From Pantanalinema sp. (GTDB lineage Bacteria > Cyanobacteriota > Sericytochromatia > S15B-MN24 > UBA4093): a stretch of DNA of 48,438 nucleotides. The stretch lies in the NCBI GenBank assembly GCA_036704125.1, contig DATNQI010000064.1:1-48438 (forward strand), in the 5' to 3' direction. Positions 24,855 through 31,818 of this stretch are shown here, in pieces. Below the pieces are notes generated by a model. That model did no database searches. It was not told the origin of the DNA and saw only the letters and a program-made list of their open reading frames with translations. Both the position numbers and the translations under genes were made by a program. The first letter of the stretch is position 1, and every line of letters begins with the position of its first letter.

Positions 24855-25430
24855 CTAGACAGGACGCTTGAGGGAAACCAGGCTCTCGATGAAGGCCGCG
24901 TTGAAAGCCGGAATGTCCTGGGGCTTGCGGCTGGTGACGAGGTTTCCATCGCGGACGACCTGCTTGTCGACCCAGGTGGCACCTGCTCGCTCCATGTCGC
25001 GCCGGATGCCGGGCCACGACGTCAGCTTCCGCCCTTGAGCGAGCTCCGCGTCCGCCAGGACCCAGGGACCGTGACAGATCATGGCCACCGGCTTGTTGGC
25101 GCGCATGAAGGCCCGCAGGAAGGTCAGGTGCGCGTCCGATTGACGCATGGCGTCGGGGTTGGCGAGGCCGCCCGGGACCAGCAGGCCGTCGTAGTCGTTC
25201 ATGGAGGCCTCGGAAAGCAGCTTGTCCGCCTTGACGCCCGGGCCGTGCTCGAAGTGACGCATCCCGATGATGTGTTTCAGGTGGGCTTCGTCCTGGGCCA
25301 GGACGTGGACCGTGGCGCCGGCTTCGCGCAGCGCCGTCACCGGCCCGTCCAGCTCGGACTGCTCGAAGCCGTCCATGACAATGACCGCGACCTTGAAACC
25401 CGCTAGTTCGCTCTTGGAGAGGGGTGACAT
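24855..25430 (-). CDS. DJ-1/PfpI-family protein (YhbO/YraA-like)
   Basis: A 191-residue cytosolic protein of the class I glutamine amidotransferase-like fold. It has the nucleophilic elbow AMICHGPWVLADA (Cys119, His120) and the conserved glutamate GFEQSEL (Glu23). LLVPGGLANPDAMR precedes the elbow as usual. Characterised YhbO/PfpI relatives are general stress proteins, described as peptidases, chaperones or deglycases; the precise reaction is debated. The start is set by the ribosome-binding site: AAGGAGG abuts an upstream ATG (25436) but lies 6 nt before the ATG at 25430. Monocistronic by position, upstream of cassette B but probably unrelated to it. Confidence 0.92.
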   Translation of the reverse strand: MSPLSKSELAGFKVAVIVMDGFEQSELDGPVTALREAGATVHVLAQDEAHLKHIIGMRHFEHGPGVKADKLLSEASMNDYDGLLVPGGLANPDAMRQSDAHLTFLRAFMRANKPVAMICHGPWVLADAELAQGRKLTSWPGIRRDMERAGATWVDKQVVRDGNLVTSRKPQDIPAFNAAFIESLVSLKRPV

Positions 25431-25629
25431 GGGCATCCTCCTTTTCTCCTGGTCCCGGTGATCGTAGCCGGAGACGCCGAGATCTCAAGAAGGATCCGAG
25501 TAACGCACCGCAGCGCCCGACCCGTGCCACGGGGCTTCTTTCATCGGCACCCGTCGAAAAGCGGCCGATCTGGGGAAAACAGTCAATATCCCTCGCTTGT
25601 CGGCGAGGGCGATCAAGAGGAGAGCTCCG

Positions 25630-26493
25630 ATGGGCGACACCCGCATTTCATCTGCCGCGAGCCATCGGCTGCACCCCGCACCGAAGGCGCCCAGCGCCCC
25701 TCAGCCGGCAGCGGCTGCCGCGCCCCGGGTCGAGGCCGACAAGCTGCTCGTGCAGGGTGGGGGGCAGGCGGAGGCAGGCCTTCGGATCGCCAAGGAGGCC
25801 CTCGCCTTTCCGCCCAAGCCCAGGGCTGCCGCGGAGATGAAACCCTGGCTGCTGGATGCTTACAGCCGCCTGCTCAAAGCGAAGAGCGCCCAGGATGCGC
25901 TGCAGAACGACCGGGGCGAGAGTCGGGTGACAGGCCGGGAATACAGCGAGATCACCAAGCAGATCGCGGACGCGGAGCGAAAGATCGCCAAGCTCGACAA
26001 GCATGACGCGGTCAAGAAGGAGTTCTTCGCCACCATCCTGCCTTCCGCCCAGCAGATCATCGACGACCTGGCGAAATTCCCGCCGCCCCCGGCGGACAAC
26101 GCGGGCAAAGGCCAGTGGCTGGCTGGTGCCAGGCAAGAGCTGGCGCGCGCCAAGGCCGCCGATAACCTCATGAACGCCGCCTGGTTCGACTTCGGGGAGC
26201 TCGCATTCGAGCAGCGTGCCGACGCCGGCGAGAAGCTGTTCACCTTCGAGTCCCGCGTGCGATCGGTCGAGTACGCGCTCAACCCGCCCTCGCCGCGTTC
26301 GACCAGGGGAAGTGCCGCAAAGCCTGGTGCGAACGGTACCGAGGCGCAGCTCTTCGGGCTCACCAAGGGCGCTTCCGAGTTGGCGAACAGCAAGAACCCC
26401 GTGGGTCAGGTCGCAGGTACCCTGACACTGCCGATCGCCGTGACGCTCGACGTGATCGACCTGGTCACGCGCATTTCCGGTGGATCGCGGTAA
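25630..26493 (+). CDS. Unnamed 'LTKGASELA' family protein, long form
   Basis: A 287-residue paralogue of the protein at 9651-10172, without signal peptide. After an Ala/Pro-rich leader come a helical region rich in Lys/Ala (about 35-130), the block IIDDLAKFPPPPADNAGKGQ continuing WLAGAR, an insert absent from the short paralogue, and the C-terminal block QLFGLTKGASELANSKN with LPIAVTLDVIDLVTRI. The last segment is hydrophobic or amphipathic. I choose the ATG at 25630 because AAGAGGAGAG lies 7-9 nt upstream. A hairpin (25591-25608) precedes the Shine-Dalgarno. The family brackets the regulator and cassettes on both sides. Function unknown. Confidence 0.75.
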   Translation: MGDTRISSAASHRLHPAPKAPSAPQPAAAAAPRVEADKLLVQGGGQAEAGLRIAKEALAFPPKPRAAAEMKPWLLDAYSRLLKAKSAQDALQNDRGESRVTGREYSEITKQIADAERKIAKLDKHDAVKKEFFATILPSAQQIIDDLAKFPPPPADNAGKGQWLAGARQELARAKAADNLMNAAWFDFGELAFEQRADAGEKLFTFESRVRSVEYALNPPSPRSTRGSAAKPGANGTEAQLFGLTKGASELANSKNPVGQVAGTLTLPIAVTLDVIDLVTRISGGSR

Positions 26494-26527
26494 GCCGCAA
26501 GAATCAAGAGGTCCGCCGCCCGTTTTC

Positions 26528-26567
26528 AACCCTCGCCCTGCTTCAATAGGATGCTCCCGCGAGGGTT
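26528..26567. repeat. 9-bp perfect inverted repeat
   Basis: AACCCTCGC (26528-26536) and GCGAGGGTT (26559-26567) are perfect inverted copies, 22 nt apart, between the LTKGASELA gene and the acidic small ORF. It could be an operator around a TAGGAT -10-like sequence or a weak terminator. Confidence 0.4.
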
Positions 26568-26588
26568 CCGCAGGCGAGGAGGTGCGTG

Positions 26589-26792
26589 GTGAACGAGAGG
26601 CGAGCACGCGAGGCGCTTGAAGAGGGCTTGCATGCGGACCATGCAGGAAAGGCCCGGCCTGCCCTCGAAAAGGGTTTCCTGGGCGAAGAGCCGGCAATTG
26701 CGCCCGAAGATTCGCACGCTCGACCGGAAGACACGGAAATCAGGCCAGAAGAAGCGGAATTCGCCCCCGGGCCTGGAGCCGGCGGCGATTGA
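26589..26792 (+). CDS. Small acidic hypothetical protein with xPE repeats (67 aa)
   Basis: A 67-residue acidic protein starting at GTG 26589, 6 nt after a strong GAGGAGG. The N-terminal half is charged and probably helical (NERRAREALEEGLHADHAGK). The second half has three heptad-like repeats APEDSHA, RPEDTEI, RPEEAEF, then a Gly/Pro tail. I do not recognise it. The strong Shine-Dalgarno and regular repeats argue for translation; short length and GC-driven open frames argue caution. Confidence 0.45.
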   Translation: MNERRAREALEEGLHADHAGKARPALEKGFLGEEPAIAPEDSHARPEDTEIRPEEAEFAPGPGAGGD

Positions 26793-26969
26793 GCGCGCTT
26801 GGCAACAGGTAGGAAGCATGCTGGATGAAACGGATAAGCGCACCAGCAGGGGATCTCAGCAATTCCATGAGGGTTCGGGAAGCAAGGATTCCCCACTTTC
26901 GATCGGCCCAGATTATTGAGTCTGGCTCAATTCTATCCCAGACTTACCCCAGCATTACCCCAACGAAAG

Positions 26970-27003
26970 AAGCGGGCATCAGCCGAAAGGCTGAAACCCG
27001 CTT
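26970..27003 (-). terminator. Terminator of tRNA-Thr(TGT)
   Basis: A hairpin AAGCGGG/CCCGCTT with an inner TCAGCC/GGCTGA stem and GAAA/TTTC tetraloop lies 10 nt past the tRNA 3' end. On the reverse strand it is followed by CTTTCG-type T-rich sequence, fitting intrinsic termination. The 26793-26969 stretch before it holds no gene I can support. Confidence 0.7.
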
Positions 27004-27013
27004 TATCACTAGG

Positions 27014-27086
27014 AGCCGGCAAGAGGAATCGAACCCCCAACCGCCTGATTACAAATCAGGTGCTCTACCGATTGAGCTATGCCGGC
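27014..27086 (-). tRNA. tRNA-Thr (anticodon TGT)
   Basis: A cloverleaf on the reverse strand: acceptor GCCGGCA/TGCCGGC, D arm TAGCTCAATCGG, anticodon loop TTTGTAA with anticodon TGT (reads ACA/ACG), T arm GGGGTTCGATTCC. Discriminator T, no encoded CCA. It has its own promoter and terminator. Confidence 0.95.
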
Positions 27087-27096
27087 ACAAGGCCCG

Positions 27097-27126
27097 ATCT
27101 TAACAAGTGCCAAGGCTTCTGGTCAA
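27097..27126 (-). promoter_or_regulatory. Promoter of tRNA-Thr(TGT)
   Basis: The reverse strand has TTGACC (27121-27126), an 18-nt spacer and TAAGAT (27097-27102), ending about 10 nt before the tRNA 5' end, the expected position for a tRNA promoter. Confidence 0.7.
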
Positions 27127-27170
27127 GGAAACGACCTTTTCGCCTGAGGATTCCACGCACCCCCTATAAA

Positions 27171-27238
27171 TTAACGCTGAGTTAACCACCCGATAACCGA
27201 TTAACACCGACCTAACAACCATAACCCTCTCAGGTAAC
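27171..27238. repeat. Array of TTAAC-type repeats, operator-like
   Basis: NTAAC pentamers, most of them TTAAC or ATAAC, begin at 27171, 27182, 27193, 27201, 27212, 27221 and 27234. Three consecutive intervals of 11, 11 and 8 nt are followed by another of 11. Spacing of 11 nt in direct orientation is characteristic of tandem OmpR/PhoB-family sites (Pho-box-like). The array ends 16 nt before AAGGAGG of the following gene; TATAAA at 27165-27170 could be a -10. Confidence 0.55.
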
Positions 27239-27265
27239 CGTTCCCCTCACGCAAGGAGGTCCTCC

Positions 27266-28006
27266 ATGGCTGGCATCAGCGGCGTCAACAGCAACCTCTC
27301 CGTTCGTACGAAGACCTACGCGCCGGCCGTTCAGAGCACCGATGTCCAGGCGGGAGGCGGCACGAAGGCCCCTGCGGGCGACTCCTTCACCAGCACCATC
27401 CGGATGGGCACCCCCCTCATCAAGGCTGGAATCGACTCCGGGATCGGCTCGAGCGTCCTCAACAGCGTCAAGAACTTCTTCTCCCGCTTCACGGGCGGCA
27501 TCGGCGGCGGGATCGGCGGCGGCACCGCCGGCGGGTTCATGAAGCCGAGCCTCGGTGGCATCACCTCCGGGGCGGAGACGGCAGCCGGCGGCGTCGCGGC
27601 GAGCGGCCTGTCCGGCGGCGTGATGGGCGGCGGGGTCAGCGGCGGACTCAGCGGCGGCCTGAACGGCATCGGCAATGCCCTCAAGAGCGGCATGAACATG
27701 TGGGTCGGCGCACTCAAGTCCAACTTCGTCGTCTCGGCGCTGGTCTCGGGCGTCACCAACCTGATCGACGTCGCCAGGGGCGAGATCACCCCCTCCAAGG
27801 CGATCGCCACCTTCGCCGTGGACACCGCCGCCTACACGAGCATCGGCGCCACCTCGACCGTCATCGGGGCGACCCTGGGCTCGCTCATCCCCATCCCCTT
27901 CGTGGGCACCGCGATCGGCATCGCGGCGGGCATCGGCTTCGGCTACCTCTACGAGAAGACCATCCGCAAGCCCTTCGTGAACAACGTCCACAAGGCCATC
28001 ACCTAA
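27266..28006 (+). CDS. Glycine-rich hypothetical protein with membrane-insertion-like segments (246 aa)
   Basis: A 246-residue protein with no signal peptide. Order: a Ser/Thr-rich leader with APAGDSFTSTIRMG (about 36-50), a Gly-rich zone (about 75-135) of GGGxGGG and LSGGVMGGG runs, and a C-terminal half with hydrophobic segments (LKSNFVVSALVSGVTNLI; IGATLGSLIPIPFVGTAIGI). These small-residue helices resemble the glycine-zipper or pore-forming segments of some toxins, but I cannot name a family. The ATG follows AAGGAGG. The upstream TTAAC array suggests response-regulator control. It is closed by the hairpin at 28032-28064. Confidence 0.7.
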   Translation: MAGISGVNSNLSVRTKTYAPAVQSTDVQAGGGTKAPAGDSFTSTIRMGTPLIKAGIDSGIGSSVLNSVKNFFSRFTGGIGGGIGGGTAGGFMKPSLGGITSGAETAAGGVAASGLSGGVMGGGVSGGLSGGLNGIGNALKSGMNMWVGALKSNFVVSALVSGVTNLIDVARGEITPSKAIATFAVDTAAYTSIGATSTVIGATLGSLIPIPFVGTAIGIAAGIGFGYLYEKTIRKPFVNNVHKAIT

Positions 28007-28031
28007 GATTCAGGCCTTCCCCCGCTTACAG

Positions 28032-28064
28032 GACGCCTGCTCGGGTATAAACCGATCAGGCGTC
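28032..28064 (+). terminator. Hairpin terminator
   Basis: GACGCCTG (28032-28039) pairs with CAGGCGTC (28057-28064), extended inward by TCGG/CCGA after one mismatch, and is followed by TTCCC. It separates the glycine-rich gene from the next ORF. Confidence 0.65.
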
Positions 28065-28095
28065 TTCCCATTCCACGTCCCTCAGGTGACCCCCC

Positions 28096-28770
28096 ATGCC
28101 GAAGATTACCAACCAAGCATCCCTCCTGACCCCCTTCGCCAGGCCTCAAGGCCCCGAAGAGCAGGCGCCGGCAGCCAAGGCAGCACCCCCACAGCCGCGC
28201 CTGGCAGGCGATGCCCTGAAGCTCTCCTCGGCGCTCGCCCAGGCCTCGGTGCCGGTGAGCCCCCCGCCGCACCCCATGGCCAAGCTCGGCGGCACCGATT
28301 ACTACCGGGCGCGCTACGAGGACTTCCAGCGCAGGCACCCGGGGATGGAAGCCCCCAGCTACTACCTCAACTACGGCGAGAAGTACGCCAAGCGCTTCAC
28401 CGAGGAGCTCGCGCCCAAGCTCTCCCCGGCGGGGCAGGCCTGGCTCGCCCAGGCGCGCCTGAACCTCCAGGTGGCCATCGAGGCTCGCCTCAAGGCGGAC
28501 CCCAGGGCCTTCGACCAGCTGGAGCTCGACGACGAGGCCTTCAAGCAGTTCGCCTACGACACCCACCCCGAGGCCTACCTGAGCGCCGGCATGGAGCGGT
28601 TGCCCCTCAAGGACCTGGTCCGCATCGGCCTGACCCCTGACACCAAGGACCTCTTCACGGTGATGGGCCTCGAGCAGGTGGCCGAGGTCGCTGCCGGCCT
28701 CGCGGCCGCCCACGCGAAGGACTACCTGGACAGGGGCCTCAAACGCCTCCCGAGCTGGATGACGACCTGA
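28096..28770 (+). CDS. Hypothetical protein (224 aa)
   Basis: A 224-residue protein without signal peptide. A Pro/Ala/Gln-rich leader contains RLAGDALKLSSALAQ (about 35-49). A folded, mainly helical domain follows (about 65-224) with conserved-looking aromatic stretches (GGTDYYRARYEDFQRRHPGM, YYLNYGEKYAKRFTEEL) and a repeated-looking pair FKQFAYDTHPEAYLSAGM and ALAAAHAKD-type helix near the end. I do not recognise it. AGGTG lies 7 nt before the ATG, a moderate site. It ends directly at a strong terminator. The leader's AGDALxxS resembles leaders of the proteins at 9651 and 27266. Confidence 0.7.
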   Translation: MPKITNQASLLTPFARPQGPEEQAPAAKAAPPQPRLAGDALKLSSALAQASVPVSPPPHPMAKLGGTDYYRARYEDFQRRHPGMEAPSYYLNYGEKYAKRFTEELAPKLSPAGQAWLAQARLNLQVAIEARLKADPRAFDQLELDDEAFKQFAYDTHPEAYLSAGMERLPLKDLVRIGLTPDTKDLFTVMGLEQVAEVAAGLAAAHAKDYLDRGLKRLPSWMTT

Positions 28771-28803
28771 GAAAAAGCCGCCCCGTCGAGGGGCGGCTTT
28801 TCA
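28771..28803. terminator. Bidirectional intrinsic terminator
   Basis: A perfect 14-bp stem GAAAAAGCCGCCCC / GGGGCGGCTTTTTC around GTCGA has an A run on one side and a T run on the other. It serves both the 224-residue ORF and the convergent pth operon. Confidence 0.9.
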
Positions 28804-28804
28804 T

Positions 28805-29386
28805 TTACGGGGTCGCGGCCTTGGCGGTGTTGAAGCGCTGCATCGCCTCGGTGAAGCCCTGGCGAATGGCCGTCTCGACCGCTCCTACCGCGTCGTCGAG
28901 CCCCAGCTCCAGCAAGGGCAGCTCGTCGGGGCGGAACTTGCCGAGCACGAAGGACGTGGTCGAGGCCCCGGGCGGCAGCGGCCCCACGCCCACCCGCACC
29001 CGAGGGAAGGCCTGGGTGTTGAGGCACGAGATGGTCGACGAGACGCCGTTGTGGCCGCCCGCCGAGCCCGTGGTCCTCACCCTCACCGTCCCGCACGGCA
29101 GGGCGAAGTCGTCGTAGACGACGATGAGGTCGTCGGGCGTGAGCTTGTAGAAGTGCAACACCTTCTGGATGGAGCGGCCCGACAGGTTCATGAAGGTGAG
29201 GGGCTCGACCAGGATCACCTTCTCGGTGCCCAGCCGACCCTCCGCGATCATCGCCTCGAAGCGCGGCTCGTGCTTGCCGTCGACGCCCATCGACCTGGCG
29301 AGGCGCTCGATGACCATGAAGCCCGCGTTGTGGCGGGTCTCCTCGTACTGTTTCCCCGGGTTCCCGAGGCCGACGACGACCTTCAT
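28805..29386 (-). CDS. pth: Peptidyl-tRNA hydrolase
   Basis: A 193-residue cytosolic esterase that releases peptides from prematurely dropped peptidyl-tRNA. The signature GLGNPGKQYEETRHNAGF contains the catalytic His20 and Asn10. VVYDDFALPCG holds the conserved aspartate and GGHNGVSS the second substrate-binding Asn. Length is normal. Its ATG lies 3 nt after the prs stop. It is the last gene of the rsmB-rlmN-rsgA-glmU-prs-pth operon and ends at the terminator at 28771-28803. The order glmU-prs-pth is widespread in bacteria. Confidence 0.97.
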   Translation of the reverse strand: MKVVVGLGNPGKQYEETRHNAGFMVIERLARSMGVDGKHEPRFEAMIAEGRLGTEKVILVEPLTFMNLSGRSIQKVLHFYKLTPDDLIVVYDDFALPCGTVRVRTTGSAGGHNGVSSTISCLNTQAFPRVRVGVGPLPPGASTTSFVLGKFRPDELPLLELGLDDAVGAVETAIRQGFTEAMQRFNTAKAATP

Positions 29387-29389
29387 GGC

Positions 29390-30382
29390 CTACTCGAACA
29401 GGGTGCTGACCGACGCGTCCTCGTGGATGCGCAGGATCGCCTCGCCCAAAAGGCCCGCCACCGAGAGGACCTTGATCTTGGAAACCTGCTTCTCGATAGG
29501 CAGGGGGATCGTGTTGGTGATGATCAGCTCGGAGAGGGGCGAGGCCTCGATCCGCTCGATGGCGGGCCCCGAGAGGACGCCGTGAGTGCAGCAGGCGTGC
29601 ACCTCGCGCGCGCCCCGGGCCATCAGGAGCTTGGCGACCTCGGTCAGGGTGCCCGCCGTGTCCACCAGGTCGTCGAGGATGACGCAGGTCTTGTCCTTGA
29701 TGTCGCCGATGATGTTGAGGACCTCGGCGGTGTTGTGCTTGGGACGGCGCTTGTCGATGATGGCCAAGGGAGCGTCGAGCTTCTTGGCGTACGAGCGGGC
29801 GCGGGCCACGCCGCCCACGTCGGGCGAGACGACGACCAGGTCCTCGAAATTCTTCTTGCGGACGTAGTCCACCAGCACCGGCGAGGCGTGGAGGTGATCC
29901 ACCAGGATGTTGAAGAAGCCCTGGATCTGCGGCGCGTGCAGGTCCATGGTGAGCACCCGGGTGGCGCCAGCGGTGGTGAGCAGGTCGGCGACCAGCTTGG
30001 CGGTGATGGCCTCGCGGCCCTGGGCCTTGCGGTCCTGGCGGGCGTAGGCGTAGTAGGGGATGACGGCCGTGATCGAGTGGGCCGACGCGCGCTTGAACGC
30101 ATCGAGCATGATCATCAGCTCCATCATGTTGTAGTTGACCGGGTGGCAGATGGGCTGCACCAGGAAGACGTCGGCCCCGCGCACCGAGTTCTGGATCTGG
30201 ACGTAGATCTCGCCGTCCGAGAAGTTCGCGATCTTGATGGCCTCGATCCCGGTGCCGAGGTAGGTGGCGACCTCTGCGGCGAGCTCGGGGTTGGCCGAGC
30301 CCGAGAAGATCTTCATGGTTCGCTGCGGGATGTGGATCCGCTCGCCGCGACTGGAAGTGAGAATGGTGGTCTGCTCCGTCAT
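29390..30382 (-). CDS. prs: Ribose-phosphate pyrophosphokinase (PRPP synthase)
   Basis: A 330-residue cytosolic class I PRPP synthase that transfers pyrophosphate from ATP to ribose-5-phosphate, giving PRPP for nucleotide, His and Trp synthesis. Visible motifs: FSGSANPELA near the N-terminus, the signature DLHAPQIQGFF, the flexible-loop region VSPDVGGVARAR, KRRP, and the PRPP-binding loop DDLVDTAGTL. The N-terminus carries about 15 residues more than usual before the core. Its ATG overlaps the glmU stop (ATGA), so translation is coupled with GlmU, consistent with the common glmU-prs pairing. Confidence 0.97.
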   Translation of the reverse strand: MTEQTTILTSSRGERIHIPQRTMKIFSGSANPELAAEVATYLGTGIEAIKIANFSDGEIYVQIQNSVRGADVFLVQPICHPVNYNMMELMIMLDAFKRASAHSITAVIPYYAYARQDRKAQGREAITAKLVADLLTTAGATRVLTMDLHAPQIQGFFNILVDHLHASPVLVDYVRKKNFEDLVVVSPDVGGVARARSYAKKLDAPLAIIDKRRPKHNTAEVLNIIGDIKDKTCVILDDLVDTAGTLTEVAKLLMARGAREVHACCTHGVLSGPAIERIEASPLSELIITNTIPLPIEKQVSKIKVLSVAGLLGEAILRIHEDASVSTLFE

Positions 30383-31776
30383 TGCTTGATGCCCTTTCGC
30401 TGCATGGCCCAGCCGAGCTTCACGGCCTGGCGGGCACGCCCAAAAGCGAGCGCACCGTCGGGCACGTCTTGGGTGATGGTGGAACCTGCCGCCGTGTAGG
30501 CGTCAGCGCCGATCTTCAGGGGAGCCACGAGGGTGTTGTTGGAGCCGACGAAGCTGCCCGAGCCGATCTCGGTGCGGTGCTTGCGCTCCCCGTCGTAGTT
30601 GCAGGTGATGGTGCCCGCCCCGATGTTCGCCTTGGCGCCGACCGTCGCGTCGCCGATGTAGGAGAGGTGCGAGGCCTTGGCGCCGTCGCCGAAGACCGAG
30701 CCCTTGACCTCCACGAAGTTGCCGATCCGGCACCGGGACCCGATCTCGGCGCCGTTCCTGAGGTGGGCGAAGGGGCCGACGATGGTGCGATCGCCCACCA
30801 TCGACTCCGAGAGGTAGGACTGGAGGATGGTGACCTCGTCGCCCACCTGGGCGTCGATGAGCTGGCTGTGCGCCCCGACGAGGCAGCCGCTGCCCACGCG
30901 GGTGCGGCCGTGGAGCTGGACGCCCGCTTCGACCACCGTGTCCTCGCCGAGGGTGACCCGCGGCCCGATCCAGGTGGTGTGGGGGCTCTCGATGGTCACT
31001 CCGGCCTCGAGCCAGTACCGCGCGGCGCGCTCCTGGTAGGCCTGAGCCAGCGCCACCAGCTCGAGCCGGGTGTTGACCCCCGCGACCTCGATCGGATCGT
31101 CGGTGGCGTGGGCCGCGACGACCAGGCCCTTGGCGTTGAGCGCGGTCACCGCGTCCGGCAGGTAGTACTCGCCCTGGGCGTTGTCGTTGCCGATGCCCTC
31201 GAGGGCCGAGACCAGCTGGGGCCAGCTCGCGAGGTAGACCCCGGCGTTGACCTCGCCGATGGCGCGCTCGGCGTCGGTCGCGTCCTTGTACTCGACGATC
31301 CGCGAGAGGTGGCCCTCGGAATCCCTGACGATGCGGCCGTAGCGCGAGGGGTCCTCGGGCCTGAAGGTGAGCACCGTCAGCGCGGCGCCGGCCTCGCGGT
31401 GAGTCGAGAGCATCGCGTGGAGGGTCTCGGGGCTGAGCAGCGGCACGTCGCCGCTCAGGATGACCACCTCGCCCGAAAAGCCCGCGAGCGCGGGCGAGGC
31501 CTGGAGCACCGCGTGGGCGGTGCCGAGCTGCTCGCGCTGCTCGGCGGTCTGGACCGCATCGGGCAGGGCCGCGCGGACCGCGTCGGCGCCGTGGCCGACG
31601 ATGACCACGGTGCGCGCGACGCCGAGGCGCTCGACGGTCGAGAGGACGTGCCCGATGAGGGGCTCGCCCGCGATCCGGTGGAGGACCTTGGGCAGGGCAC
31701 TCTTCATCCGAGTTCCCTTTCCGGCGGCGAGGATCAGCGCGGTGAGCTGGGAAACGTCGTGCGATGTTTCGGGCAT
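30379..31776 (-). CDS. glmU: Bifunctional UDP-GlcNAc pyrophosphorylase / GlcN-1-P acetyltransferase
   Basis: A 465-residue cytosolic enzyme making UDP-GlcNAc for peptidoglycan and envelope glycans. The N-terminal uridyltransferase domain opens LILAAGKGTRMKSALPKVLH (nucleotide-binding GxGTRM and Lys). The C-terminal left-handed beta-helix acetyltransferase carries AHLRNGAEIG, KASHLSYIGD and NIGAGTITCNYDG, with the active-site Lys, His, Tyr and Asn. Both halves are complete. AAGGAG lies about 13 nt before the ATG. It is 42 nt downstream of rsgA and overlaps prs by 4 nt. Confidence 0.98.
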   Translation of the reverse strand: MPETSHDVSQLTALILAAGKGTRMKSALPKVLHRIAGEPLIGHVLSTVERLGVARTVVIVGHGADAVRAALPDAVQTAEQREQLGTAHAVLQASPALAGFSGEVVILSGDVPLLSPETLHAMLSTHREAGAALTVLTFRPEDPSRYGRIVRDSEGHLSRIVEYKDATDAERAIGEVNAGVYLASWPQLVSALEGIGNDNAQGEYYLPDAVTALNAKGLVVAAHATDDPIEVAGVNTRLELVALAQAYQERAARYWLEAGVTIESPHTTWIGPRVTLGEDTVVEAGVQLHGRTRVGSGCLVGAHSQLIDAQVGDEVTILQSYLSESMVGDRTIVGPFAHLRNGAEIGSRCRIGNFVEVKGSVFGDGAKASHLSYIGDATVGAKANIGAGTITCNYDGERKHRTEIGSGSFVGSNNTLVAPLKIGADAYTAAGSTITQDVPDGALAFGRARQAVKLGWAMQRKGIKQ

Positions 31777-31818
31777 CGAGGCTCTTTCTCTCCTTCACAA
31801 GAGGGCACAGGTGGGGTC

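Noticed and set aside
25431-25436. Upstream ATG for the PfpI-type protein
   Set aside because: AAGGAGG directly abuts it, leaving no spacing. The second ATG at 25430 has the proper 6-nt spacing.
26818-26919. Short ORF MLDETDKRTSRGSQQFHEG...
   Set aside because: Only AGG as ribosome-binding site, 33 codons, no family resemblance. Mentioned as a possible frame extension but not supported as a gene.
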